Positions 42,801 to 54,800 of a DNA stretch of 64,000 nt are shown here, one piece after another (position 1 is the first letter of the stretch; each line of letters begins with the position of its first letter). This stretch comes from Ischnura elegans. Its lineage: Eukaryota > Arthropoda > Insecta > Odonata > Coenagrionidae. The stretch lies in assembly GCF_921293095.1 (NCBI RefSeq), contig NC_060249.1, forward strand, positions 81,169,907 to 81,233,906, written 5' to 3'. The position numbers and the translations under genes were made by a program. The notes under the pieces were generated by a model. It was given only the letters and a program-made list of their open reading frames with translations. It was not told where the DNA came from and did no database searches.

Positions 42801-45800
42801 CTTAGATAAAGAATAATTGTTACGGGCAGGAAAAAATTCACATTATTCACATCTTTGAAAGGTGTAAGTCGTATTTGGCGAATTGCTGTAAAGAAATTTT
42901 ATATGTTGAAAGATATGAAACCTTGTTTAAACATATATTTTAAATTTGAAACAACGGACAGTAAAGCATCATTTATTTTTGAATCTAAAAATTAAATCTT
43001 TGCCATTATCGTGAGATGGTTATGGACATATTGACGAAAATCGGTACACTTTTAGAGGGCTAAGGATCCAATATTTCTTTAAAAAGTGACACATTCCAAA
43101 TATAAACATAAAAACACAATAAGCCTATAAACACGAGGTGAATTGCAATTTAATCTCACATTACAATTACATGCAAGTAATCCTCCATTATATTTTTTTG
43201 CGATTAATAATGGGAAATGCCTATTGGAAAATATGCTATTTCAATTGGCTATAGAATTTCTGGAACAAAGTCAACCTCTTAGAAACTCCGTAATACCGGA
43301 GCAGAGCAGAATTATAGCAATTCGCTCCGCTCCGGGGAGCTCCAACATGCAGCTCCACCTGAGAGCTCCGCTCCGACCTGCTCCGCTACGGCTGGAGCAA
43401 CAATGACTGCTCCCCTGCTGCTCCAGGTCCCTGGTTTAAAGCCACTTACCTGTGTAACAAGTCAAACAATGTTTTTATAGCATCACCTAAGGCCTTCAGA
43501 AATCAAACACATTCCTTTCAAGGATAGTTTATATTTACTAAATAATTTTTTTGCATAAAATAAAATATCAGATTTAAGAAGAATATTTTTGGCTCTGATG
43601 TTGAATTAAAAAAAAAAAGGATAGGAATCTTGAATTATAAACACCAAACTGCTGAAATTTCATCAAAATCCTAAAGTGATTTTCTATGCACTACTCAATT
43701 TCCCTGATATCTAAGTTCTTAACTAGTGTTGAAATTGCTAAACAGTACATATATTCCAATTCCATGCGATGTCTTTAAGACTGGTTGGTCTCATAAGAAA
43801 TTTAAGAAGCTGAAAATATTAATTGCTTTTCTATTATGTCTCTGCTAATGAAAAAATATTTTTTAATGTATCTAATGAATTATTCGTTGGGGTTATATAT
43901 TATCTCACTGTTGCTATTCTGGGAAATTCATTGGATGATTTAGTGTCCTAGTCTAACATTCTCAGAGCAAGATGAGCTATGCAGTACTTGCATCTCTGTA
44001 AGCTTGTATTGATATTAATAATGGGATAAAGTGTTCCGTATTGTAGCAGTAGTTTAATGAGGATGTTTTTACTTGTTAATTAGCGATACCATTATGAAAA
44101 ATTAAATATGTACTCTGTTTGAATGGTTTATAATTACTATTTTTCCACTACTTATTTACATAGTTTTAAATTTTCAATTAAATTTAAAACTATGTAAATA
44201 ACGATGTTCATTTACTCAAATAATGGGAACTCTTGAAATCCTCCTTATGGAAATATTTTGAAACTGTTTAAAAGTTTAAGTTTAAAAAATGTTGTACTCT
44301 GATGTCTTTGGGCGTAGTCCTGTACAAGCTCCCAGTGCTCCGAAGTGTTGGGAGCGAGTCTTTTCGTGTTCCAGTAGAAGCTACAAAAGCTCCTGTAGCT
44401 TTCTTGTGTGTCACGCATGACGTCACTATATTCGCTTCTGTCTCGCTACAAATGCTCCTGCAAAATAGGTGGGTGAGCTGGAGCAAACTGGTTTTCAGCG
44501 TGAATTTGAATGGGAAGGAATACAAAAGAAAATGGTGTTCATAGCAATTGTGGACCAGGCCAGCAATAATATGACCATTTGGAGTTGACGGAAGAAGTTG
44601 CTAAGAGAGCCAGGATTGTAGGTGCTAAAAAAATTGATTATTATTCAGGGGATATTATGGTGAGGCAAATAGCTGTAACCTAATGGTTATACAATTTAGA
44701 GTCGATGTTCGCCACGGGCCTGATCGAGGAAGAAATTGAGCGGCAAGTCCAAGGTATCTTATAAATTTTGTTGTTGTGATAAATAATTATTAGTGGTTTA
44801 AGCTTGAGCTAGCAAGAAGTGGAGATAGAAAATGACTATTTGAAGTTAATAAGGCATGTGGTGAGTGGACTTTCCAGTCGAAGCATTCCGTTCGTTGTTT
44901 ACATTGTATTTTTATAAGTTATTTTGATTTATTCGTTATTTAGATCAATTATTAGTTATTTAAACTTGAGATTGCGTGAAATTGAGATAGAATATGACTT
45001 CTAAGGTTAGGGTACGTGGTGGGTGATCTTCCTGGTCAAAGTATTCCGTTTGTTGCATTGTGTGGCGGCCAACCTTTCTCCATGAAGATTGTATCCTCTG
45101 TTAAATGATGATATCTCTCTCTAATCTTCAAGTTGAGTTTAAGTTTAATCAATTATTGATGTTCGGTTGTATTTTACTTGTGTAATTTTCTTAAGGGTAG
45201 GTTGACGTGCGTTGCATTTATGTTTAAGGCTTGCTGTTGACGAGATGGGTTCTAGTCTAGGGCTGCTTTTAAGACTATCATACAATTTCATGAGTGCAAT
45301 TGATGAATCGTAGCAAGTACACTCAACTTAAGGCCTTTTTACACGGTACATGAACCCGTATGAGTCTAAATGTATGAATGCAAGAATGAACATGAAATGT
45401 ACCGTACGGTTGAGTTGTTGCACGTTGAGTGGTCACATGTTTACTTGTGCGAATGCATGAACGAAAAATTGAACCTATTTCAGCTTGGTTCATACATTCG
45501 TTCATGTTCCATTTCGGTCCACAAAAATCATTCACGCAAACAGGCATTAACTTGTACGTGTGTAGTTTAAACAGGCTTTTGGGTGAGTTAAGTGTTGTGG
45601 ATTAGGCTTATTTTTGGTTCCATTGAAATTTCTCTAATAAGGTGTTCAATCAGTGTTATTGATCAGGCTTGTCTTCTTTTATATGTATCATGATTTGCTC
45701 TCAGTTAAAGTTTATCACCTCGGTGTTAGAGGATTTGCAAACCAGTGGGTAAAATCTTCAGGACAAGCATCGATCTGTTGTGGTGTCCGAGCATGGTATC

Positions 45801-48800
45801 CAATGCTGATATAAAATTAATAAGGTTTCTTGTGGTGTACCCCATGGTCATATTTTTTTTGTCATTTATATTACTGACCTATCTAACTAGCTAAGTAAAG
45901 TGCAAGGGGCTATATAAATCCCTTATTCACACGATCTAATATCCGAGCAGACGATACCAGTAAAATAAATGACTAACAAATGCTACTATCGCTCCAGCCG
46001 TGATCCAGTAGGGTAGCACCGGGAGGACGGGGACCGATAGGAGCGAAAGTGGACCACGAATCTGTAGTGTCTGAAGCGGGAGCACTTGGGAGCATTGGGA
46101 GCGTGTACTGGACTACGCCCTTTATCTTTTATGCTAGAGCGACATATTCTGGCATGGATTATCAGCTGTTAATGATGTTTGCCAATATCTCTTTTGATTA
46201 TTCTCTGGTTAAATCTGTAATTTGTTAACAGTTGTTTTTATGCTTTACAGATCCCCATTTTAAAGCATCAAATGATTCTGTGGCCTCAAAAATAGTGTGT
46301 TCACCAGAGAAACAAAGATCTCCATCACCAGTCAGGCATACACCAAAGCCGCTGATCTCATCTCCATCTCCAAATGTGCCTTCTTTTACATCACCATACA
46401 GTTCATCCTCACTGAACTCTTCAGCAATTGGCAATAGTAAGGATTTTTTTCTGTGTTTTTTCTGTCAAATTTAATTCTTGATCTTTAGGCTGCTAGAGTT
46501 CACAATTTTAGCTGCCAGCTAGTACGTAAAAGACCCCCTGTGCAGGAGGCACTCTCTGCTGCAAGGGCTGAAATGGTATAGTTAAGCCCCTTAGCAATCC
46601 TTACAGTGAGGGAAAGTGCCCAAGAGCAAGATATTCAGGTAGCAATAAAAATTTTGGGTAAATGCCGCAGTCAGAGTGCAAAATGTATAAAAATGTTCCC
46701 GCACTCTAAGGTTTAATTAATAAAAGACCTTGTTGCTTGTGTGTATTCATGTTGTGTCCTGAGTTTTGTTATGTCATTGTCTGTAATAGATGTAAGTATA
46801 TATGTACCATAATTTTCATTTGTTTTCATGATTCCAGGTAGTGCCAGCATCCTGTCTAGTCCAAATTATTCCATGTCCAGTCCCTCTTGGGTGTATCATC
46901 AGTCCAGTCCAGCTATGCCGAACCTTACTCCAACTGTAGGATCATCTCCATACTCTCCTAATAGTACCCTGCCTACCTTGTCCCCTTACCCCCTCACACC
47001 ATCTTTTGTCACAAGTCCTCTGGCTAGTCACAGCCCAGGAAATCCTTTCTCTCCTGGATCATTGGGTTCTAGTGAGCTTGGGCGAATGACTGCAAATCCT
47101 AAAACTACCTTTGAATCAAGTAAGTGCTTTCTCCTTGGTGTAATTACTTATAGTATTTTTTTGTTTAAATTTGTCTTGTCATATTTCTATTATTGGATGT
47201 CATTGGAGTTTATTCTTAGGGAATGTATCAAAGTTATCTAATACACAAGAAGACTTGCTGGTAACCCTTCTCCCTGAATTCAGACTACATTCTGTTTTTT
47301 TCTTAGGTTGGTTAAGAATCTGCCTTATTATCTTTGTATACAGGCAGTTTATACTTAAAAATATTTAAACCTAAATGGATTAGTAATTATTTTGGTAATT
47401 TTTGTTAAATTTAGTGTTGAAGTATTGAACTTTGATTTGTTTTTAAGGTTTCATGGGTGATGTGCAGTCATCGCCTACTGGATCGACCATGCCTGTCATT
47501 CCAGGCAGTGGAACACAGTTTAGTCCGGTTGTATCTTCCTCCTCACCTATCACTTTCTCCCCAAATGGCTCCCAAAATCAGCCCTCCTTGCTCTACCGGT
47601 GCACATATCAGCTGGCTCCCCTTGTTTCTGGTTTGTTTTTCCTTATTTTGAACTTAATTTTCCAAAATCTGTGGTTATCCCTTAAAATTTTAGCTGGAGT
47701 ACATATTAACTTTGCATTAGGTCATTAACCCATTTGCATCCATCCCCTGTGATTTAAATTGGCCATCCGATGTAAATAGATCCATTTTCAGGTGAATAAA
47801 ATCTACAAGTAAGAGAAGTATTTCTAAGGCAATTTACAATGGAAAAAGTTTTCTAAATGGCCACCAGATGGCAGCTGCTATCAGGTACACTATATGGCCA
47901 TAAACATCCAAAAACAGTAGCAAGATAGCGGGATCAACTGATAGATATCACTATGCAATCTGCGTACCGGTATACTTTTGGTGTTTGTGGCCAGCTTCAG
48001 GCCCCATACCAGTATGGTTGTGATGCCAATGGGTTAACTAAAGGTCTTGAATTCATTGGTTAGTCATCTAAAAGGTAACATGGAAGCTCTGTAGAAGGTA
48101 CCATGGAAGTTATCAGCTTGGTCTGCATTGAAAGGAAGTATTTTTAGAACCTACTTCGCGATATTAATAAAATTACCAGGGGGTGGACGAGTAATAGAGA
48201 TTTTTCTACCAATTGAGATTTAAAGAATTTATTATTATAAATCGTTCTATTTTGTACAGTTTTTGAGTTTGAAATGATTTAAACTGCAAATGTCATCTAA
48301 TTTTCTTGAAACAATCAGTCTAAATTCCTGAAATTTTCGAGTCTCCAAAAATGCAGTTGGTATGGCTGTTGCTTTTATGTGTGTGTCCATAGGTGGTTCT
48401 AAATTTTTTTTAACAACATATACGCTGAAATATATAGAACATATAAGTGAAATAGAATATTAAAAAATCCAAAGAAACTGGGATTAAATTTAAAGAGATG
48501 TATATTAACTGAGGATGTTTCAAATCTCGGTCTATGATGTATTAATCTCTATCAGTCTGGCAAATTTTTATGTTTGCAAAACAGGTAAATGCTGACAGCT
48601 GATTATTCTAGACACTTTGCAATTTTTTTGCGAGTTATTATTAATGGGTCACATTTCACCAAAAAAGAGGCAAAATACAACTGGTCTAGCGGGGGTGATG
48701 CATCCTTTGAATTACTTTCTTAGTTTCTATAACTTTGTTAATTGGTTAATTCTTTTATGCTGTTTTCTACTCTAGCTTTAGTACCAGGAAGGGGTAGAGG

Positions 48801-51800
48801 TGATGCCAAGAAAAGGGAGGGTGATACAAGGGCAGGGATGGCTCACTCATCTCCACTTTCCTCTGGGTCTGCTTCATCACCTGCAGCATCTTCACCTGGA
48901 AGCGGGTCATCTTTTTCTCATGGGATTGATATATGGCAGCGTGTTGGAGTCAAAGTTTCCAATCTTGAGCGTTGGACTATGAATCTTAGAGTGGTACTGT
49001 ATAATTTAATTTCTTTGTGTGTGGGATTTTTTTAAAACATTCCTTATTCGTACTTGATTGTAATTTTATAGTAAACAGTGTGTAGGCATTATTAGGTATT
49101 GGAAGCTATTTTGCAATTCAAAACGATCATCTCGCATGAAATTGGCCTAAAAAAATAAATATTTTGAACAAGTCGATGCCGTGGGATCTCCACACATGCT
49201 GACAAAACAATACAGACACATGCAATGCACAACCTATGTGGTGCCATTAGAAAGCTGTTAGTGCATTCAATACAATTTATATAGTTTGATTTGGTGATTT
49301 TACTTATGGTTTTATTCCAGAGTAGCAAATAAAATTAGTATTTACATATTTAAATCAATAACTTCCTTCCTTTTTCTGCTTACAGTTTTGTTAATACCGT
49401 AACTTACAGGTTTACAAAAGCAGTGTGTGAAGCAATACATAGCTATTTTTAAAATACTGGCGATCACTGGTGATACATTTAATGAGGCTGATGATTGCAT
49501 TTATCGTAGGCACTCCATCTGCTGTACATTAACCTTGAACAATGCTAAACTAACAGAGCACTCAATTGTATACAATGCTTGGTAATCAGTGATCAACTTC
49601 AGTTGTTGGAACATGCAATCTAGGAATGTCAATGAAATACAAATTAAAGTTTAATTCATACGTAATTGCCATAAATTTTAAATATTATCAAAGAAATAAA
49701 AATCCGAGTGCTCCTTAATACTTTGATAAACTTTTTCCAACATTTCTATATAAAATCATCTCAATAGAAACAAATCATCACACAAGTATACAACAATTCA
49801 TCACACAATACAAGCTACCTTATTCATCATCCACGTGAAGTCAGAATTTGATATTTTACTCCCTTTCATAGGGCACTCAAATATTTATGTAAAATGCTGT
49901 ATCCAGGTCCAATTTTTTAATCAGCTAATTTTGATCTGATTTCTTAATCCGGCGAAAGTTAGTATTAGTGGATATTGGTATCCAAATTATGCAATCTGAC
50001 TAACCTTTATTATAATCCATTTCTATTTGCCAATGTGGACAATATTTTTTATCTTAATTGAAAGAAAATATGCCGGATGATAGATTGGTATGGCCTTAAT
50101 ATTTATGATCTCTATTGGTATTTTTATGGAATATGCATTATGCATATGAAATTACAGATATTACGGAAATTAAGTACTTAATTTACCGAAATGTTAATGT
50201 TAATGAAGTTCACAAGTCAGTCGATTACTGGAGGTCAATGGTTTTTAGGGACAAATGTTAATGTTTTGCTGCATTTCAAATGCTTAGTAAGGCTGTGTGA
50301 GTGGGGATTATTTTGATCGAGCGAGAATTTGGGAAATATCTTGAATCTTGAGTTAGATTCAAGTTTAAGATTCAAAATTAGCTAGACTCAGTTAAATTAG
50401 AAAAAAAAACTATTCGGCAAGGTTTTCTCTCTCCGGTGTTCCGGTCACTTCTATTTCTCAGTAAAATATCTCCTATTCGTGGCAGCATTTTGCCACTTTT
50501 TAGTGGTATCACCAGGGTGTAGACAGTTCAATGTTTAGAATGTGATGTTAGAAAAGTATGAGAGTGTGAAATATATTCCAGTGTATCAAATGCATTCAAG
50601 AATAAAAACTTGATGATGTTACCTGGATTAATTGATAGATAGTGATAAATAACAATACAATTTCCATGGTTTTAGGAAATTCTAAGAATACAATGGATTA
50701 GAAATGTATCGTATGATTCAATAAAACTTATTTTCATGTGAATAATGATAAATAGATGAGCAGATGGAAAAATGGTCTAATTGGAAATTGCTGTTCATTA
50801 TAGTAGACTCTCGTTATTACGAAGTTCACGGGACCGAAAAATCGGAGGTTCATAATAAAGAAGTTCGTATGAACGTTTCTTTTAAGAATCGTCGGAAAAA
50901 ACCGTATGTGATTAACGTGTTTAAATTACGCGCAAATATATATATACCATGGATAAACAGGAAAATTCGTTTCAGTTTTGGCATGAGGCATGACGTAATC
51001 GAGCGTTGATATCTTCTCGAGAACAGTAAATCCGATTTACGAACTAGATGCGTTCCAAGATCTTGTTCCTAAGTTGATAAACCTACGGTCCGGCCGCCGA
51101 GAGTTGTCCGATGACAGGCAGAATCGTCTAGGTCAGCGTTGCCAGGTAAGAAAGTGAAATGCCTACAAAGGGCTCCGTGAAGAAAGGAGACGGAAAGGAC
51201 GTCGAGCGTGAAGGACCCAGTGGAAGAGTCACTTGTTTTGGGAATTTGAAGAAAGGGTATGTTTTAGTGGATCAGGCTTATTTCGCTGCTCTTCATGCAT
51301 TTGACAACGTTGAATGACTGGGCGATGGTGTGAGGTGCCTTTGGGAGACAGCGATTGGCTGCAAACCGTGCTGGCACAGGATTATCCGCACCACCTATTG
51401 TGCCGTCATCGGACAACTCTCGCTGGCCGGAATGTATGCAAGGCATAGAGGAGTACGGTTATCCTGCGGAATGCAACACTTCATAACAATTGTGCGCTAA
51501 CTTGCGATTGTGGCGAACTGATCTAGATGGGCGTGCAACGCAGCTGGAACCGAAAAAATTGCTCTCCGCAGCAAGGAACAACGGGCGAAACGCTGAACAG
51601 TTCCTAACTTCACGCCGGATTCAATGATACCGTATATCTCCGAATATAGTCCCCCCCCGAATATAGTCCCCCCCCCCCCAATTTTGAGACCTCAGTTTTG
51701 GGAAAAATTTTAAAATGTAAAGGAAGGCAATTTTTCTGTGGTTAGCAAGTTAAGATTCTAGATTCGATAAAAACTATTATTTTCTGTGAAGATTAAGAAC

Positions 51801-54800
51801 AAATCTGTTCACATATTTTCCATCACAACAAAATAACTATACCTAAAACATGTTGTGATCCATTGCATGTATCAGTAATTTATAGTTCCTTAACCAGATG
51901 TAATGAAGAAATGAGAAATTTTTTTAAGTATCCAAGGCTATTGTATTTTTTAAACCTTCACAAATTATTAATATTTTTGATTTCCAAATGACTACAGACA
52001 ATGTCAATATATAAGCTTTAACTTAAAGCCCATAAACAGTATTGCATTTGGCCCTGAAACTTCCTTAGATCCAGTGTAACACACACATCAAGTCATCACA
52101 AATCCAAGTGACTTGAAGAATTTAGGAAATCTAAATAAAATTGTGTTAAATAAATTATAAATATTATAAAAATATTGCTATCAAATGCCTGCTAAGCAAA
52201 ACAATTAAACTACAGGACTTACAATTATCAAAGTAATAAAATTAAGAAATAAACTTTTTCCAACAAACATTAAAACTGAAAAAAAAAAATATATCAATTT
52301 TCAATGCCTCTTCGCGAATCATTGCATAAGTTACACAAAGAGCTTCTGCTCTGCATTTGCGCACAAATTCGACGATATTTTCGTCTAATTCTTTGAATCT
52401 GCCGCATCGAGACCCCCGAAATGACTTCCGCGATGTATTAGCGCTTTGCTAGCGCTGTAAATACTATGATTTACGGCGTATTCTGCAACGGCTATTTTTA
52501 AATTGGCATCGAAACTCCGTCTTTGAAGGCCTCTAATCTGCGGCAGGATTGATCCTCATCTTTCTACTTGATCCATCACCTCACTGTTGAACGTAAAATT
52601 ATTTTTAATAAAGAAAATATCGCGGAAATAATTGCGAAACGTTATGCGACGTAATTTATCGATCCTATTTACCCTGACGAATTGAAGATATTCCTCAATA
52701 AATTAATTACACTTTCGATGCTGAGTCGCTGTATTTCGATCAAATGCAGTAATGCCGGCGCTTCTGGTTTAAAGTCGTCGATTATTGCGCCTTTTCAGAA
52801 ACAAATGCATCACCTATTGCGCATTCTTGTTCTGTGAAGGCGGTAAAGGCAGTGGTTGTAAACACGAACCGCACGGACGTATAGTAGCTACGGACGCAAT
52901 GAAATGCTAAATCGTCACGAAAGGTTCACTTTATCTGTTTATTTTTCGCAATTATTTAAATCATGTAGTTATTAAATGAGCGACGGGTACATATACTATT
53001 GATTCAATTCTAGTGTTCGATTAATGTAATGATAGTGTGTGTTTAGTTTTCATTTTAATTATTTACTGTTTTGCGTCATTAAGTGATCAGTGTCGATTGA
53101 ATTATTCTAACAATACTTTTCCAAGAAAAATTAGCGGCTACCCGATGGATTCCGTGAAAACGCATATTCGATATGCTATTTGAATCGGAATAATCGTATC
53201 TGTACAACATTTGTGGTAAAAATTGTCTTAATTTCCGGTAAAACGTGGCAGTATTTACTAATATCTCCGATTATAATCCTCATAAATATACTCAAATAGA
53301 AAGACTACGAGAACATTAGCCATTATTTATTACTTTATGGTCACCTTTAGTATGCTAAATTGGATTACACTCGATTATAGTCCCCCCCCTTACTTTTCCG
53401 CGGCCATTTTTGGAAAAAAAGGGGGGACTATATTCGGAGATATACGGTACTTTGTATAGATTATGGCCAGAGTAAGATTTCCTCCAAATCAAAAGGCGCC
53501 AAATTTGAAATTTGAAATTTTTGAATGCTGGCATCTCTGAAAGTTTGTAAATCGAATGTGCGTAGGAAGAGAACTAACTGTACATCAAATTTACGAGCTG
53601 TAATGGGTCTGTCACCATGATTCCCCAGGAGTAAAGCTTATTATATGACGTTGCGTGTATGGTGAAAAAAGAACCATAAATGACGCTCTTGGTCGCAGTA
53701 CACGAGGAGAACTTAAATGTGGCGTGATTATTAAAACTTAGCGTAGTGAATATCCATCTAATGCCATAGCTTATGCGTGGAACTTCGTAATAAAGTTCAT
53801 TTTGTAACCACCAGGACCGGGACTGAGGTTTGTAACTTCGTAAAAAGGAAATTTTCGTAATAAGCTTTCTTTTCCTATAGGTTGGATAGGCCTTTTCGTC
53901 GGGACTAACGATTTGCTACGTAAAAACGAGAACTTCGTAATAACGTTGTTCGTATTAACAAGAGTCTACTGTAGTCCCTAAAACTATGTGATGCCAAAAA
54001 TGTACAATTTAGCTAGACTATCTTTTGCAAAACAGTGCTTGATAAACAGGCTTTAAGCACATGAAATGGATAAAAATCCTTTTCAGGATTGATTTTATTT
54101 TTGTATAATTTTTCTGGTAGAACAGCACATGCATTAACTTTAAATTATAGATTCGATCCTATTGTTTCTGGAAAATGTTCAAAAGGGCATGATAAAGTTT
54201 ATAATTTTACGTTTATTCTGCGCAATATTCTGCATAATATATCGATGTAGGATTTACAAATATTGGTGACTATAAGAACACCTCAAAATATGGAAAATTT
54301 GAGAAAAAAAAATATCATCATTTAAAAAAGGTGAGCTGCAGGTTGCCCAATCCAGCACCCTGCCAAACTCAAAGCAGTCTCCAACTGTCTATTGGAATTG
54401 TTGAAATCCATTCATGTTGAAATTAAGCGGTAGTGGAGTTGTAAATTTTTCTCGCTCTTGAAGAGTTGAAACTCGCACAGCCCCTACGTCTAGTCGTGCC
54501 TCATTTTGTGTCTGGATTGCATTCGATGCAGTCTAAAAATTTGTTTTGAGCTTGATCACATAAACTTGCCAAGCACATGATAGATGTATGTTGAACCTCA
54601 GTGATTGTGTGAGAATACTCTACATTTCAACCATTTGGAGAGGCTGAAAAAATAATTTTTCTCCAATGCATAAAATGATGGTCTTCCTAGCATACATATG
54701 TATATGTTATGAAACACTGAGTATATTTATTTGCCATCAAAACTATGTACTTAATAACCTTGTGCAACCTAATTTGTTGCAGTGGCTATCACAAACAGTT

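Larger units (their letters stand above)
36492..43433. mobile_element. Large hAT element hosting two nested insertions
   Basis: Inverted ends CAGGGACCTGGAGC and its exact complement GCTCCAGGTCCCTG are flanked by GTTAAAAG (36484-36491) and GTTTAAAG (43434-43441), an 8-bp duplication with one change. Subterminal regions at both ends are crowded with GGAGC/GCTCC motifs, which is typical of hAT transposase binding. Inside are a CGGBP1-like zinc-finger remnant (38976-39385), a PIF/Harbinger-like MITE (37753-37984) and a 5'-truncated RTE LINE (40386-42044). Without the two insertions the element would be about 5 kb. No hAT catalytic domain was recognised. Confidence 0.8.
50801..53971. mobile_element. 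pogo/Tigger-type element interrupted by another
   Basis: The left end TAGTAGACTCTCGTTATTAC and the complement of the right end (CAGTAGACTCTTGTTAATAC) form inverted repeats. TA flanks the ends at 50799-50800 and 53972-53973. The words TTCGTAATAA and its variants recur near the right end. The total length of 3171 bp includes a complete 1818-bp second element at 51630-53447. The remaining body of about 1.35 kb has no readable transposase. An internal inverted pair (GAGAGTTGTCCGATGAC at about 51105 and GTCATCGGACAACTCTC at about 51405) suggests a further nested or foldback segment. Confidence 0.75.

Noticed and set aside
48180-48545. Possible TIR pair AATAGAGATT / AATCTCTATC
   Set aside because: The match is short, with no target duplication and no family-like ends; chance cannot be excluded.
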